The notes beneath the pieces were generated by a model. The model was not told the DNA's origin. It saw only the letters and a program-made list of their open reading frames with translations, and did not search any database. From JBDKTK01 sp039680225 (lineage in GTDB: Bacteria; Desulfobacterota; Syntrophia; Syntrophales; UBA4778), in assembly GCA_039680225.1 (NCBI GenBank), contig JBDKTK010000126.1, positions 1 through 15,449 of the forward strand: DNA of 15,449 bases, read 5' to 3'. Each line of letters opens with the position of its first letter. Within the stretch, counting starts at the first letter, position 1. The translations under genes and the position numbers were made by a program. Positions 7,280-14,447 of the stretch are shown piece after piece.

Positions 7280-7311
7280 GGATGCGTCAGCGAAGTGAAG
7301 CGTAACGCACC
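7280..7311. repeat. Imperfect palindromic intergenic repeat, copy 1
   Basis: GGATGCGT (7280-7287) and ACGCACC (7305-7311) are complementary apart from one bulged A. They enclose a loop containing GCGAAGTGAAGCG. The GGTGCGT/ACGCACC arm pair is shared with the second hairpin at 7384-7414. It lies in the 7253-7492 gap between two leftward genes, where no coding frame is credible. Such elements are common dispersed intergenic repeats in GC-rich bacteria. Confidence 0.5.
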
Positions 7312-7383
7312 ATTATCTCCCCCGTCGCCCCGCTCACTCCGCCAGGGGAGAGGGGGAACCAAGGAATGAGGTTTATCGCCGCC

Positions 7384-7414
7384 GGTGCGCCACGGCCTGC
7401 CGGCCTGACGCACC
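7384..7414. repeat. Palindromic intergenic repeat, copy 2
   Basis: GGTGCG (7384-7389) pairs perfectly with CGCACC (7409-7414). An inner GGCC-TGCC-GGCC (7394-7405) can form a second stem. Outer arms match copy 1. Between the copies lies a stretch with CTCCCC near 7317 and GGGGAG at 7345-7350 that could pair. The whole 7280-7414 block may therefore be one composite mobile-type repeat. Confidence 0.5.
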
Positions 7415-7492
7415 CTGGTTTACGAGATGGGGAATCCAGCAGCCTTAAGATGAATAAATCCTGCCGGAATTGGAATTGGAAGCCGCGCTGGT

Positions 7493-8701
7493 TTATTTGC
7501 CTTTTTCCCTCTCCTGCATCCTCTCTTTCAGGAGGTCCCCCATGGAGCCGAAAGGAGAAGCCGGCTCGGAGGAATAATCCCCCACGTGCTCTTCTTTTTC
7601 CCGCTGAAGGGTTTCTTCCCGGGTGGCAACAAGGGCCAGGGATATCCTCCTCTTGCCTTTTTTTATCTTCTCAATCTCCACTTCCACCTGCTCGCCCTCT
7701 GCCAAGGCCTCCCTGGCGTGCCTGAGCTTTTTGCCTTTCCTCATTTTGGATATGTGGATGAGGCCGTCAACGCCCGGCTCCAGGCTCACGAAAGCGCCGA
7801 ATTCCTCCAGGTGCCCGACCCTGCCCGTGTGACGGGAGCCGACCGGGTATTTCTCCAGGATGTTTTCCCAGGGGTCGGGCTGGGCCGCCCTCAGGCTCAG
7901 GGTAATCCTGTCCCGTTCCGGGTCCAGCTTGATAATCCTGACATTCACTTCCTGGCCGGGCTTGAGGAGCTGATTGATATCGGCGCCCCTTTCCCAGGAC
8001 AGTTCAGAGTAAGGGATCAGCCCCTGGACGCCGTCAATGTCCACAAAAGCCCCGAAGTCCCGGATGGCTGTCACGGTACCCATGAGAATGGCGCCCTCGG
8101 AAAGCCGGGATTTTATCTGCTCGCGGCGGGCGGCGTCTTCCTCTTCCAGGACGGCCCTGTTGGAAAGGATGATGTTGCGGCCCTTTTCCCGGTATTCCAG
8201 TATGCGGAAAGTGCGCCTCTGTCCTATCAGTTCCGCCGCGTTCTCCGTCCTTCTCGTTCCCATCTGCGAATACGGGCAAAAACCCCTCAATCCTCCCGGC
8301 AGCCTTATCTCGTATCCCCCCTTGACCTCCTTTGTCACCGTGCCCTCAACGGGGATATGGTTCTGGGCGGCTTCTTCCAGGAAAGCCCTGCCCGCCTCGG
8401 CCCCCGTTATCCGGGTAGTGAAATGAAGTTCGTTCTCGCGGCTTGAGAGGAAATATACGCGGATCGGCTCGCCCTCCCTGATGGTAAGCTCGCCCTTGTC
8501 GTTGAGCAGTTCCCGCGCATCCAGGTAGCCTTCGCTTTTCCCGCCCACATCCAGGAATATCCATTCGGGAGTTATCCTGACGATCTTGGCCTCAATGACC
8601 TGGCCCGGTCTGAAAAAACCCGGCTCTGCGGGGATTTCATCCAGGAGCTGCGCAAAGCTTTTTTCCTCTTTGTTCAAGTCTGCCTTGTTTTCTTCCACCA
8701 T
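7493..8701 (-). CDS. Four-domain S1 RNA-binding protein (ribosomal protein S1-like)
   Basis: This 402-residue protein is built from four S1 (OB-fold) RNA-binding domains at about 31-96, 115-182, 202-271 and 286-357. Domains 3 and 4 have the textbook DFGAFVDI and EFGAFVSL strands; domain 2 is the most divergent. Acidic N-terminal and charged C-terminal tails flank the array. Ribosomal S1 of proteobacteria has six domains, whereas four-domain S1 homologues are common in other phyla, so this may be the organism's S1 or a second paralogue. Start: ATG at 8701 with AGGTGA 3-4 nt upstream. It is downstream of ompH on the same strand but separated from it by a terminator and a possible promoter, so it is probably transcribed separately. 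Confidence 0.9.
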   Translation of the reverse strand: MVEENKADLNKEEKSFAQLLDEIPAEPGFFRPGQVIEAKIVRITPEWIFLDVGGKSEGYLDARELLNDKGELTIREGEPIRVYFLSSRENELHFTTRITGAEAGRAFLEEAAQNHIPVEGTVTKEVKGGYEIRLPGGLRGFCPYSQMGTRRTENAAELIGQRRTFRILEYREKGRNIILSNRAVLEEEDAARREQIKSRLSEGAILMGTVTAIRDFGAFVDIDGVQGLIPYSELSWERGADINQLLKPGQEVNVRIIKLDPERDRITLSLRAAQPDPWENILEKYPVGSRHTGRVGHLEEFGAFVSLEPGVDGLIHISKMRKGKKLRHAREALAEGEQVEVEIEKIKKGKRRISLALVATREETLQREKEEHVGDYSSEPASPFGSMGDLLKERMQEREKGK

Positions 8702-8738
8702 TTATCACCTGTCCATTGAATCGGCTTTTTTTAACTAT

Positions 8739-8744
8739 AGTATA
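8739..8744 (-). promoter_or_regulatory. Possible -10 element for the S1-protein gene
   Basis: TATACT on the minus strand (5/6 to TATAAT) lies in an AT-rich tract about 40 bp before the S1-protein start and after the ompH terminator. No convincing -35 was found: a TTCGAC upstream is only 13 bp away. The call rests on the -10 match and position alone. Confidence 0.35.
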
Positions 8745-8772
8745 AAAATTTTTAAAAGTCGAAAATGGAGAA

Positions 8773-8802
8773 ATAAAAAAGCCCGCTGAAGCAACGGGCT
8801 TT
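8773..8802 (-). terminator. Intrinsic terminator of ompH
   Basis: On the minus strand, AAAGCCCG (8802-8795) and CGGGCTTT (8785-8778) form an 8-bp stem that can be extended inward to a 3-nt loop with one G-T pair. A T-rich run (TTTTTTTATTT) follows directly. It lies 25 bp after the ompH stop codon, the expected place. Confidence 0.88.
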
Positions 8803-8826
8803 CCGGAATCTAATGGATATATCTCT

Positions 8827-9357
8827 TTATTTCTTTGCGGTCGCCTTATTGAACTCTTCAATGACCTTCTTTGTCAAATCTTGGTCCGCGGCATGATAGG
8901 GCAGCTGGGAAACCAGGGGGTCCACGATCATCGTGTATTTGCCCTTCTCACCCATGGATTTGACAATCTTCATGATTTCCGGGATCATCTTCCGGAATAT
9001 CTCCTGCTCCCTCTGCCTCAGGTCGTTATTGAAATCATTGGCGGCAACCTGGAAATCGCGCAGCTTTTTTTCGAACTCAGCCTCTTTCTTTTTGAGGGCG
9101 GCCTCTTTCAGGGTGGTCCTCTGCTTGTCGATCTCCTCTTTCATTTTTTTCAGCTCGGTCTCTTTCTCGAGCAGGGCGGCACGGTCCTTGTCCATGATTT
9201 TCTTGAATTCATCTGCCTGGGCCTTGCCCGCATTGGAAGTTGTTATGACCTCCTGGAAGTTGACAAAACCTATCTTCTCTTCGGCATTGGCCGGTACGCT
9301 CAAGCCGAGCAGAATCGAAAGGAAAAATGCCAAAATGATCAAAGTCCTGTTTTTCAT
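8827..9357 (-). CDS. ompH: OmpH/Skp-family periplasmic chaperone
   Basis: This 176-residue protein has an N-terminal signal peptide with hydrophobic core and AxA-type cleavage site (VPANA, residues 21-25). A short strand starting KIGFVNFQEV (28-37) typical of the family follows. A long highly charged helical region (about 45-125), rich in Lys and Glu with heptad character, forms the tentacles of Skp-like trimers. The C-terminal strand YTMIVD (141-146) closes the trimer body. Family members hold unfolded outer-membrane proteins in the periplasm, so the host should be a diderm. Start: GAGGGGG just before the ATG at 9357. The gene is monocistronic, ending at its own terminator. The usual neighbours bamA, lpxD and fabZ are absent, so this may be a secondary copy. 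Confidence 0.9.
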   Translation of the reverse strand: MKNRTLIILAFFLSILLGLSVPANAEEKIGFVNFQEVITTSNAGKAQADEFKKIMDKDRAALLEKETELKKMKEEIDKQRTTLKEAALKKKEAEFEKKLRDFQVAANDFNNDLRQREQEIFRKMIPEIMKIVKSMGEKGKYTMIVDPLVSQLPYHAADQDLTKKVIEEFNKATAKK

Positions 9358-9421
9358 GGTACCCCCTCAATTTTGAATACAGCTAATTACCTCTTTAAGG
9401 AGAAATTGTCGATCATAATCT

Positions 9422-9464
9422 TACGGCAAGGACTTTTTCCGGCTTGCCGTATTTGCTTTTTTTT
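9422..9464 (+). terminator. Orphan hairpin plus T-run on the + strand upstream of ompH
   Basis: TACGGCAAG (9422-9430) and CTTGCCGTA (9443-9451) form a perfect 9-bp stem around a 12-nt loop. Eight T residues follow at 9457-9464. It has the form of a + strand terminator, yet no + strand gene lies upstream. On the minus strand the same hairpin would sit in the ompH promoter or 5' leader. Confidence 0.5.
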
Positions 9465-9477
9465 CTGCCGCCGCGGG

Positions 9478-9498
9478 CCGGACAAAACGGCCGTCCGG
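9478..9498. repeat. Second small hairpin in the ompH/carB divergent region
   Basis: CCGGAC (9478-9483) pairs with GTCCGG (9493-9498) around a 9-nt loop. There is no T-run. Apart from this, the hairpin at 9422 and the carB promoter and leader, I see nothing recognisable in the 400-bp gap 9358-9757. Confidence 0.35.
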
Positions 9499-9568
9499 GG
9501 AAAAAACAATTGGGGCCAAAATCACCAGAAATGATATAAGTACTTGGAATATTATAATATTTTAAAGC

Positions 9569-9597
9569 TTGACATAGCAATTGGCCTTTCCTATATT
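9569..9597 (+). promoter_or_regulatory. Sigma-70-type promoter of carB
   Basis: A perfect -35 TTGACA (9569-9574), a 17-bp spacer and -10 TATATT (9592-9597, 5/6) make a near-consensus housekeeping promoter. An AT-rich tract (9545-9566) upstream could act as an UP element. Transcription would start near 9604, giving a leader of about 150 nt before the carB ATG. Confidence 0.8.
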
Positions 9598-9603
9598 GCC
9601 GGG

Positions 9604-9757
9604 GGTCGGAACTGCAAAATTGTCGACATCCTTCCTGCCGTAAATGACATTTTTGTACTGTCTGGAAGAGCATCTTTTCAAACATTACTATCCTCGACAG
9701 CAACCGCCCCCTTAGTATTAAACTGGGCTGTAAATCACTCTAAAAGGATGAATCATT
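9604..9757 (+). promoter_or_regulatory. Long 5' leader of carB with possible leader peptide and alternative stems
   Basis: The leader contains a 23-codon open frame at 9644-9715. It encodes a peptide ending in Tyr-Tyr-Pro-Arg-Gln-Gln-Pro-Pro-Pro directly before the stop, and consecutive prolines are known to slow ribosomes. No Shine-Dalgarno precedes its ATG, so translation is uncertain. The segment TCGACAG (9694-9700) can pair with TGTCGA (9621-9626) or with CTGTC (9658-9662), giving mutually exclusive short stems. No terminator hairpin was found. The carB ribosome site AAGGATG is at 9743-9749. Confidence 0.35.
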
Positions 9758-12700
9758 ATGCCGAAACGGGAAGATATTAAAAAGGTGTTGATTATCGGGT
9801 CGGGCCCGATCGTTATCGGGCAGGCCTGTGAATTTGACTATTCGGGGACCCAGGCGTGCAAGGCCCTGAGAAAGGTGGGATATGAGATTGTCCTGGTGAA
9901 TTCAAACCCTGCGACTATCATGACCGACCCGGGCATGGCGGACATCACCTATATCGAGCCCCTCAATATCCAGAGCCTCATTGAAATAATCGAAAACGAG
10001 CGGCCGGACGCGGTGCTTCCGAACCTGGGCGGCCAGACGGGGCTGAACCTCACATCCGAGCTTGACAAGAAGGGCATCCTGGAAAAATACGGGGTGAAAG
10101 TCATCGGGGTCAACGTGGACGCCATCGAGCGCGGCGAGGACCGCATAGCCTTCAAAGACACCATGAACCGGCTCGGGATCGACATGCCCCAGAGCGAGCC
10201 CGCCTACAGCGTGGAAGAGGCGGAAAAGATAGCCGCCCAGCTGGGATACCCGGTCGTTATCCGGCCCGCCTACACAATGGGCGGCACGGGCGGAGGCCTG
10301 GTCTACAACCAGGAGGAGCTCCGGGCGGTGGCGAGCCGCGGGATTTCGGCCAGCCTGGTCGGGCAGATCCTGGTGGAGGAATCCGTCCTGGGATGGGAGG
10401 AGCTGGAGCTCGAGGTCGTCAGGGACTCCAAGAACCAGATGATCACGGTCTGCTTCATTGAAAACGTCGACGCCATGGGCGTCCACACCGGCGATTCCTA
10501 CTGCACCGCACCCATGCTGACCATATCCCCCGAGCTGCAGCAAAGGCTGCAGAAATATTCCTACGACATAGTCAAAGCCATCCAGGTCATCGGCGGGACG
10601 AACATCCAGTTCGCCCACAACCCGGAAACGGGCCGGGTCGTCGTCATCGAGATAAACCCCCGCACCTCCAGGTCTTCGGCCCTGGCTTCGAAAGCCACGG
10701 GTTTCCCGATCGCGCTCATCTCCTCCCTGCTTGCGGCCGGGCTCACACTTGACGAAATCCCTTACTGGCGGGCCGGCACCCTCGACAAGTACATGCCGTG
10801 GGGCGAGTACGTGGTCGTGAAATTTGCGCGCTGGGACTTTGAGAAATTTCCCGGGGCCATGGACAAGCTGGGCACCCAGATGCGGGCCGTCGGCGAGGTC
10901 ATGAGCATCGGCAAGAATTACAAGGAAGCATTCCTGAAGTCCATCCGTTCGCTTGAAAAGGGCAGGTACGGGCTGGGGTTTGTCAAGGATTTCAATTCCA
11001 GGAGCCTGGACGAACTGATGGAACTTCTCGCGGAACCCTCCAGCGAGCGGCAGTTCATAATGTACGAAGCCCTCCGCAAGGGGGCCGGCGTGGAGGACCT
11101 CCACAAGCGCACATACATAAAGTCCTGGTTCATCCAGCAGATGAAAGAGCTGGTGGACCTCGAGGAAGATATCCTCAGATACAGGGGCGGGAAAGTCCCC
11201 GATGAACTTTTCATCAGGGCGAAAAAAGACGGGTTTGCCGACAGGTACCTCGCCCGGATCCTGAACATTCCCGAGCCGGAGATCCGCAAAAGGAGGATAG
11301 GCCTCGGCATCGTGGAAGCATGGGAGCCCGTCCCGGTCAGCGGCGTTGAGAATGCCGCCTATTATTTCTCCACCTATAACGCACCCGATAAAGTGACGGC
11401 CAGTTCCAATAAAAAAATAATGGTCCTCGGGGGGGGGCCCAACCGCATCGGCCAGGGCATCGAATTCGATTACTGCTGCGTCCATGCGGCATTTGCGATA
11501 CGGGACGAGGGCTTCGAGTCCATCATGGTCAACTGCAACCCGGAAACGGTCTCCACCGATTACGACACGTCCAACAAGCTTTATTTCGAACCGCTGACGG
11601 TCGAGGACGTCCTCAGCATATATGAAAAGGAAAAGCCCGAGGGCGTTATCGTCCAGTTCGGCGGGCAGACGCCCCTCAACATAGCCGCGGAACTGTCCCG
11701 CGCCGGCGTGAAGATTTTAGGCACGTCGCCGGAAACCATAGACCTCGCGGAAGACCGCGACCGGTTCCGCAAAGCCATGGAGAAACTCGGCATCCCCATG
11801 CCCGATTCCGCCATGGCCAGCACGCTGGAAGAGGCCCGCGCCGCCGCCGGGCGGATCGGCTATCCGCTGATGGTCCGTCCCTCATACGTCCTGGGCGGGC
11901 GCGGTATGGAAGTAGTGCACGACCAGGAAATGCTGGACCATTACATGGCCAAGGCCGTCGGCGTCACTCCCGAGAGGCCGATCCTGATCGACAAATTCCT
12001 GGAAAATGCCATCGAGGCCGAAGCCGACGCCATTTCCGACGGCACTGACGCTTTTGTCCCGGCAGTCATGGAGCACATCGAACTGGCCGGCGTCCATTCC
12101 GGGGATTCCGCCTGCGTCATCCCTCCCATCAGCATACCGGCCAAGCACCTCGCAACGATAAACGATTACACCAGGCGGATCGCCATCGAATTCAACGTGG
12201 TCGGCCTGATGAACATCCAGTATGCGATTGCCAACGACAGGGTTTACATCCTCGAAGCCAACCCGCGGGCGTCCCGGACAGTGCCGCTCGTTTCCAAGGT
12301 GTGCAACATCTCGATGGCGCGCATCGCGACCCAGGTGATGCTGGGGAAGAAACTCGCGGACCTGAACCTCAAAACAAAACTGATCCCCCATTTCGGGGTG
12401 AAAGAGGCGGTCTTCCCGTTCAACATGTTCCAGGAAGTCGATCCGCTGCTGGGGCCGGAGATGAGGTCCACGGGAGAGGTCCTGGGCCTTGCCGATTCGT
12501 TCGGCCTGGCCTTCTACAAGGCGGAAGAGTCGGCCCAGCAGGTGCTGCCCAGCTCCGGCTGCGTCCTGCTGACGGTAAACGGACAGGACAAGGACGGAAT
12601 AATCGAAATCGCCCGCGAACTCAAGAGGCTCGGGTTCTCCATAAAAGCGACCAAGGGCACGCATGAATACCTGAAACTGCAGGGGATCGATTCGGAACGC

Positions 12701-12958
12701 ATCCTGAAGATGCACGAAGGCAGGCCGAATATAGTCGACGCCATCAAGAACGGGGAGATCCAGTTCGTCATCAATACTCCAAGCGGCCGCCTGAGCAAGT
12801 GGGACGACTCTTATATCCGGAAGTCCGCCATCAAATACAAAATTCCGTATATAACGACAATCGCCGCCGCGGCCGCCGCCGCCAAGGGGATCACTGCCTT
12901 GCGCCTCGGCCACGGAAGGGCGAAATCGCTGCAGCAGTATCACGCAGACATAAAATAA
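9758..12958 (+). CDS. carB: Carbamoyl-phosphate synthase large subunit
   Basis: This complete 1066-residue cytoplasmic enzyme makes carbamoyl phosphate from bicarbonate, ammonia and two ATP for pyrimidine and arginine synthesis. It has the duplicated CarB plan. The N-terminal carboxyphosphate ATP-grasp unit (about 1-400) includes the glycine-rich RPAYTMGGTGGG near 169. The oligomerisation domain is at about 400-550. The second ATP-grasp unit (about 552-935) includes RPSYVLGGRGME near 707. The C-terminal MGS-like allosteric domain (about 936-1066) contains HEGRP and SGR motifs. A poly-Ala run lies near residues 1036-1042. Start: AAGGATG (9743-9749) 8 nt upstream. The partner glutaminase gene carA, normally adjacent upstream, is absent from the window. 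carB instead heads a unit with the PurF-like gene 56 bp downstream. Confidence 0.98.
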   Translation: MPKREDIKKVLIIGSGPIVIGQACEFDYSGTQACKALRKVGYEIVLVNSNPATIMTDPGMADITYIEPLNIQSLIEIIENERPDAVLPNLGGQTGLNLTSELDKKGILEKYGVKVIGVNVDAIERGEDRIAFKDTMNRLGIDMPQSEPAYSVEEAEKIAAQLGYPVVIRPAYTMGGTGGGLVYNQEELRAVASRGISASLVGQILVEESVLGWEELELEVVRDSKNQMITVCFIENVDAMGVHTGDSYCTAPMLTISPELQQRLQKYSYDIVKAIQVIGGTNIQFAHNPETGRVVVIEINPRTSRSSALASKATGFPIALISSLLAAGLTLDEIPYWRAGTLDKYMPWGEYVVVKFARWDFEKFPGAMDKLGTQMRAVGEVMSIGKNYKEAFLKSIRSLEKGRYGLGFVKDFNSRSLDELMELLAEPSSERQFIMYEALRKGAGVEDLHKRTYIKSWFIQQMKELVDLEEDILRYRGGKVPDELFIRAKKDGFADRYLARILNIPEPEIRKRRIGLGIVEAWEPVPVSGVENAAYYFSTYNAPDKVTASSNKKIMVLGGGPNRIGQGIEFDYCCVHAAFAIRDEGFESIMVNCNPETVSTDYDTSNKLYFEPLTVEDVLSIYEKEKPEGVIVQFGGQTPLNIAAELSRAGVKILGTSPETIDLAEDRDRFRKAMEKLGIPMPDSAMASTLEEARAAAGRIGYPLMVRPSYVLGGRGMEVVHDQEMLDHYMAKAVGVTPERPILIDKFLENAIEAEADAISDGTDAFVPAVMEHIELAGVHSGDSACVIPPISIPAKHLATINDYTRRIAIEFNVVGLMNIQYAIANDRVYILEANPRASRTVPLVSKVCNISMARIATQVMLGKKLADLNLKTKLIPHFGVKEAVFPFNMFQEVDPLLGPEMRSTGEVLGLADSFGLAFYKAEESAQQVLPSSGCVLLTVNGQDKDGIIEIARELKRLGFSIKATKGTHEYLKLQGIDSERILKMHEGRPNIVDAIKNGEIQFVINTPSGRLSKWDDSYIRKSAIKYKIPYITTIAAAAAAAKGITALRLGHGRAKSLQQYHADIK

Positions 12959-13014
12959 AAAACTCTGCCCGGCAGACCGGAGCGAGTTGAATATAAAAAG
13001 AAGGTGACAGGAAG

Positions 13015-14391
13015 ATGAAATCGGTACGCGACAATTGCGGTGTCTTCGGAATTTATTCCAGCGAGGAATGCGTAAGCGACATATACCAGGGGATTGATTT
13101 CCTCCAGCACAGGGGGCAGGAATACTGCGGCATATCCATATTCAACGACAGGATACGCCAGGTCACGCACCACGGCCGGGTGGCGATCACTTTCAAGCCG
13201 CAGGAACTCTCATTCCTGACCGGAAATTTCGGGATAGGCCACGTCAGCCTCTGGGAACGCCAGCCCGTCATGCTCCAGTCGAAGCTCGGGGAAATCGCCG
13301 TCGCTTTCAGCGGCAACATCATGAATTCCGGAGAGCTCCTCCGCAATATGAAAAACAAGGGCAAGGCATTCCACAGGGGATACAACGTCGAAATCCTGGC
13401 CCATATAATCCTGAGCGAATCCGATCCGGTTTCCGGGATAGCCGCCGTTTCGCGCAAGGTCAAAGGCGCCTATGCGATGGTGGTGCTCACCGATCATGGA
13501 ATTTATGCTACCCGCGACAAATACGGGTTCCGGCCGCTCATAACCGGAAAGGGCGACGGGAAATTCGCAGTGAGCTCGGAGTCGCGCGCCCTGCAGAACC
13601 TCGACATGGACGTGGTCCGGGACGTCCTGCCCGGGGAACTCATCCTGATAGACGAAAAGGGCTTTCATACGATGAAACAGATACCCTCGCCCCGCAAGGC
13701 CCACTGCGCTTTTGAATGGGCCTACACGGCGAGCATCGATTCCGTAATGGACGGCGTCTATGTCCAGGAGGCCCGCAACAGGCTGGGCGGCAGCCTGGCC
13801 CAGAGGGACATCGACGAGGGCGGGATACCGGCGGACCTGGTGGCCCCCGTCCCGATGTCCGGGATCGGCCACGCCCTGGGGTACCACTGCCGCTCGGGCG
13901 TTAAATACCAGGAGGTGTTCCTCTATAACCGCTATGCCGACCGCAGCTATACGCAATCAACGCAGGCCGCGCGGGAGAGGATGGCCAAAAGGAAGCTCTC
14001 GGTCCTCCGCTATGCCGTGGAAGGCAAGCGCATCCTGATCTGCGACGATTCCATCGTGCGGGGCACCCAGATAAGGGACAAGGTCCGCGAGCTGAAAAAC
14101 GCGGGCGCGAAAGAGGTGCACGTGCGCATCGCGTGCCCGCCGCTCATGTACCCCTGCGATTTCGGGATTTCCACCCGCTCGTATGACGAGCTTGCGGCCC
14201 GCAACTTCTTCAAAAAGGGCGATATCCGCTCGATGGCAAGATTGAGGAAACTCGAGCAGTGGATAGCCGGTCAGATATGCGCGGACTCGGTAAAATACAA
14301 CAGCATCGGCGCGTTCGTGGAGGCCCTGGGAATCCAGGAAAAGGACTTATGCCTGAAGTGCTTCGACGGCGTAATGCCCATCAGGAAATAA
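13015..14391 (+). CDS. purF: PurF-family amidophosphoribosyltransferase, divergent glutaminase pocket
   Basis: PurF makes 5-phosphoribosylamine from PRPP and glutamine, the first step of purine synthesis. This 458-residue homologue has a 7-residue propeptide before Cys8 (CGVFGI), QHRGQE at 31-36, and the PRPP loop ICDDSIVRGT (342-351). It also has Cys231, Cys381 and CxxC at 446/449, matching the four 4Fe-4S cysteines of Bacillus-type PurF. Glutamine-binding landmarks are altered: the GHxRYST motif reads GHVSLWER (75-82, Arg to Ser78), HNGN reads FSGN (98-101, Asn to Ser99), and SDSE reads YNVE (123-126, Asp to Asn124). ARPDS reads ASIDS (239-243). The phosphoribosyltransferase (D/E)S loop reads PVPMSG (278-283). 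It may be a PurF paralogue with changed donor or role. AAGGTG (13001-13006) precedes the start. Confidence 0.8.
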   Translation: MKSVRDNCGVFGIYSSEECVSDIYQGIDFLQHRGQEYCGISIFNDRIRQVTHHGRVAITFKPQELSFLTGNFGIGHVSLWERQPVMLQSKLGEIAVAFSGNIMNSGELLRNMKNKGKAFHRGYNVEILAHIILSESDPVSGIAAVSRKVKGAYAMVVLTDHGIYATRDKYGFRPLITGKGDGKFAVSSESRALQNLDMDVVRDVLPGELILIDEKGFHTMKQIPSPRKAHCAFEWAYTASIDSVMDGVYVQEARNRLGGSLAQRDIDEGGIPADLVAPVPMSGIGHALGYHCRSGVKYQEVFLYNRYADRSYTQSTQAARERMAKRKLSVLRYAVEGKRILICDDSIVRGTQIRDKVRELKNAGAKEVHVRIACPPLMYPCDFGISTRSYDELAARNFFKKGDIRSMARLRKLEQWIAGQICADSVKYNSIGAFVEALGIQEKDLCLKCFDGVMPIRK

Positions 14392-14416
14392 CGATTTAAA
14401 AAAAAGCAGATTACGG

Positions 14417-14447
14417 GGGGGAGCGCGCCTGCTCCCCCTATTTTTTT
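14417..14447 (+). terminator. Strong intrinsic terminator after the PurF-like gene
   Basis: GGGGGAGC (14417-14424) and GCTCCCCC (14431-14438) form a perfect 8-bp GC-rich stem with a 6-nt loop. TA and seven T residues follow. It ends the carB-purF unit. The stem overlaps the stop codon of the leftward gene (14438-14440). An A-rich tract at 14397-14405 would give a distant U-run on the other strand, so partial bidirectional activity is possible. Confidence 0.9.

Noticed and set aside
7586..8446. Rightward open frame (286 codons) opposite the S1-protein gene
   Set aside because: The minus-strand frame encodes four S1 domains; this one has no family motifs and a composition typical of an antisense shadow.
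9413..9703. Leftward open frame (96 codons) across the carB promoter region
   Set aside because: It spans the orphan hairpin and the strong promoter, has no supporting ribosome site or motif, and is Cys/Arg-rich without structure.
9902..11485. Long leftward open frame (527 codons) inside carB
   Set aside because: It is a shadow of the carB reading frame with Asp/Gly/His-rich low-complexity composition and no recognisable family.
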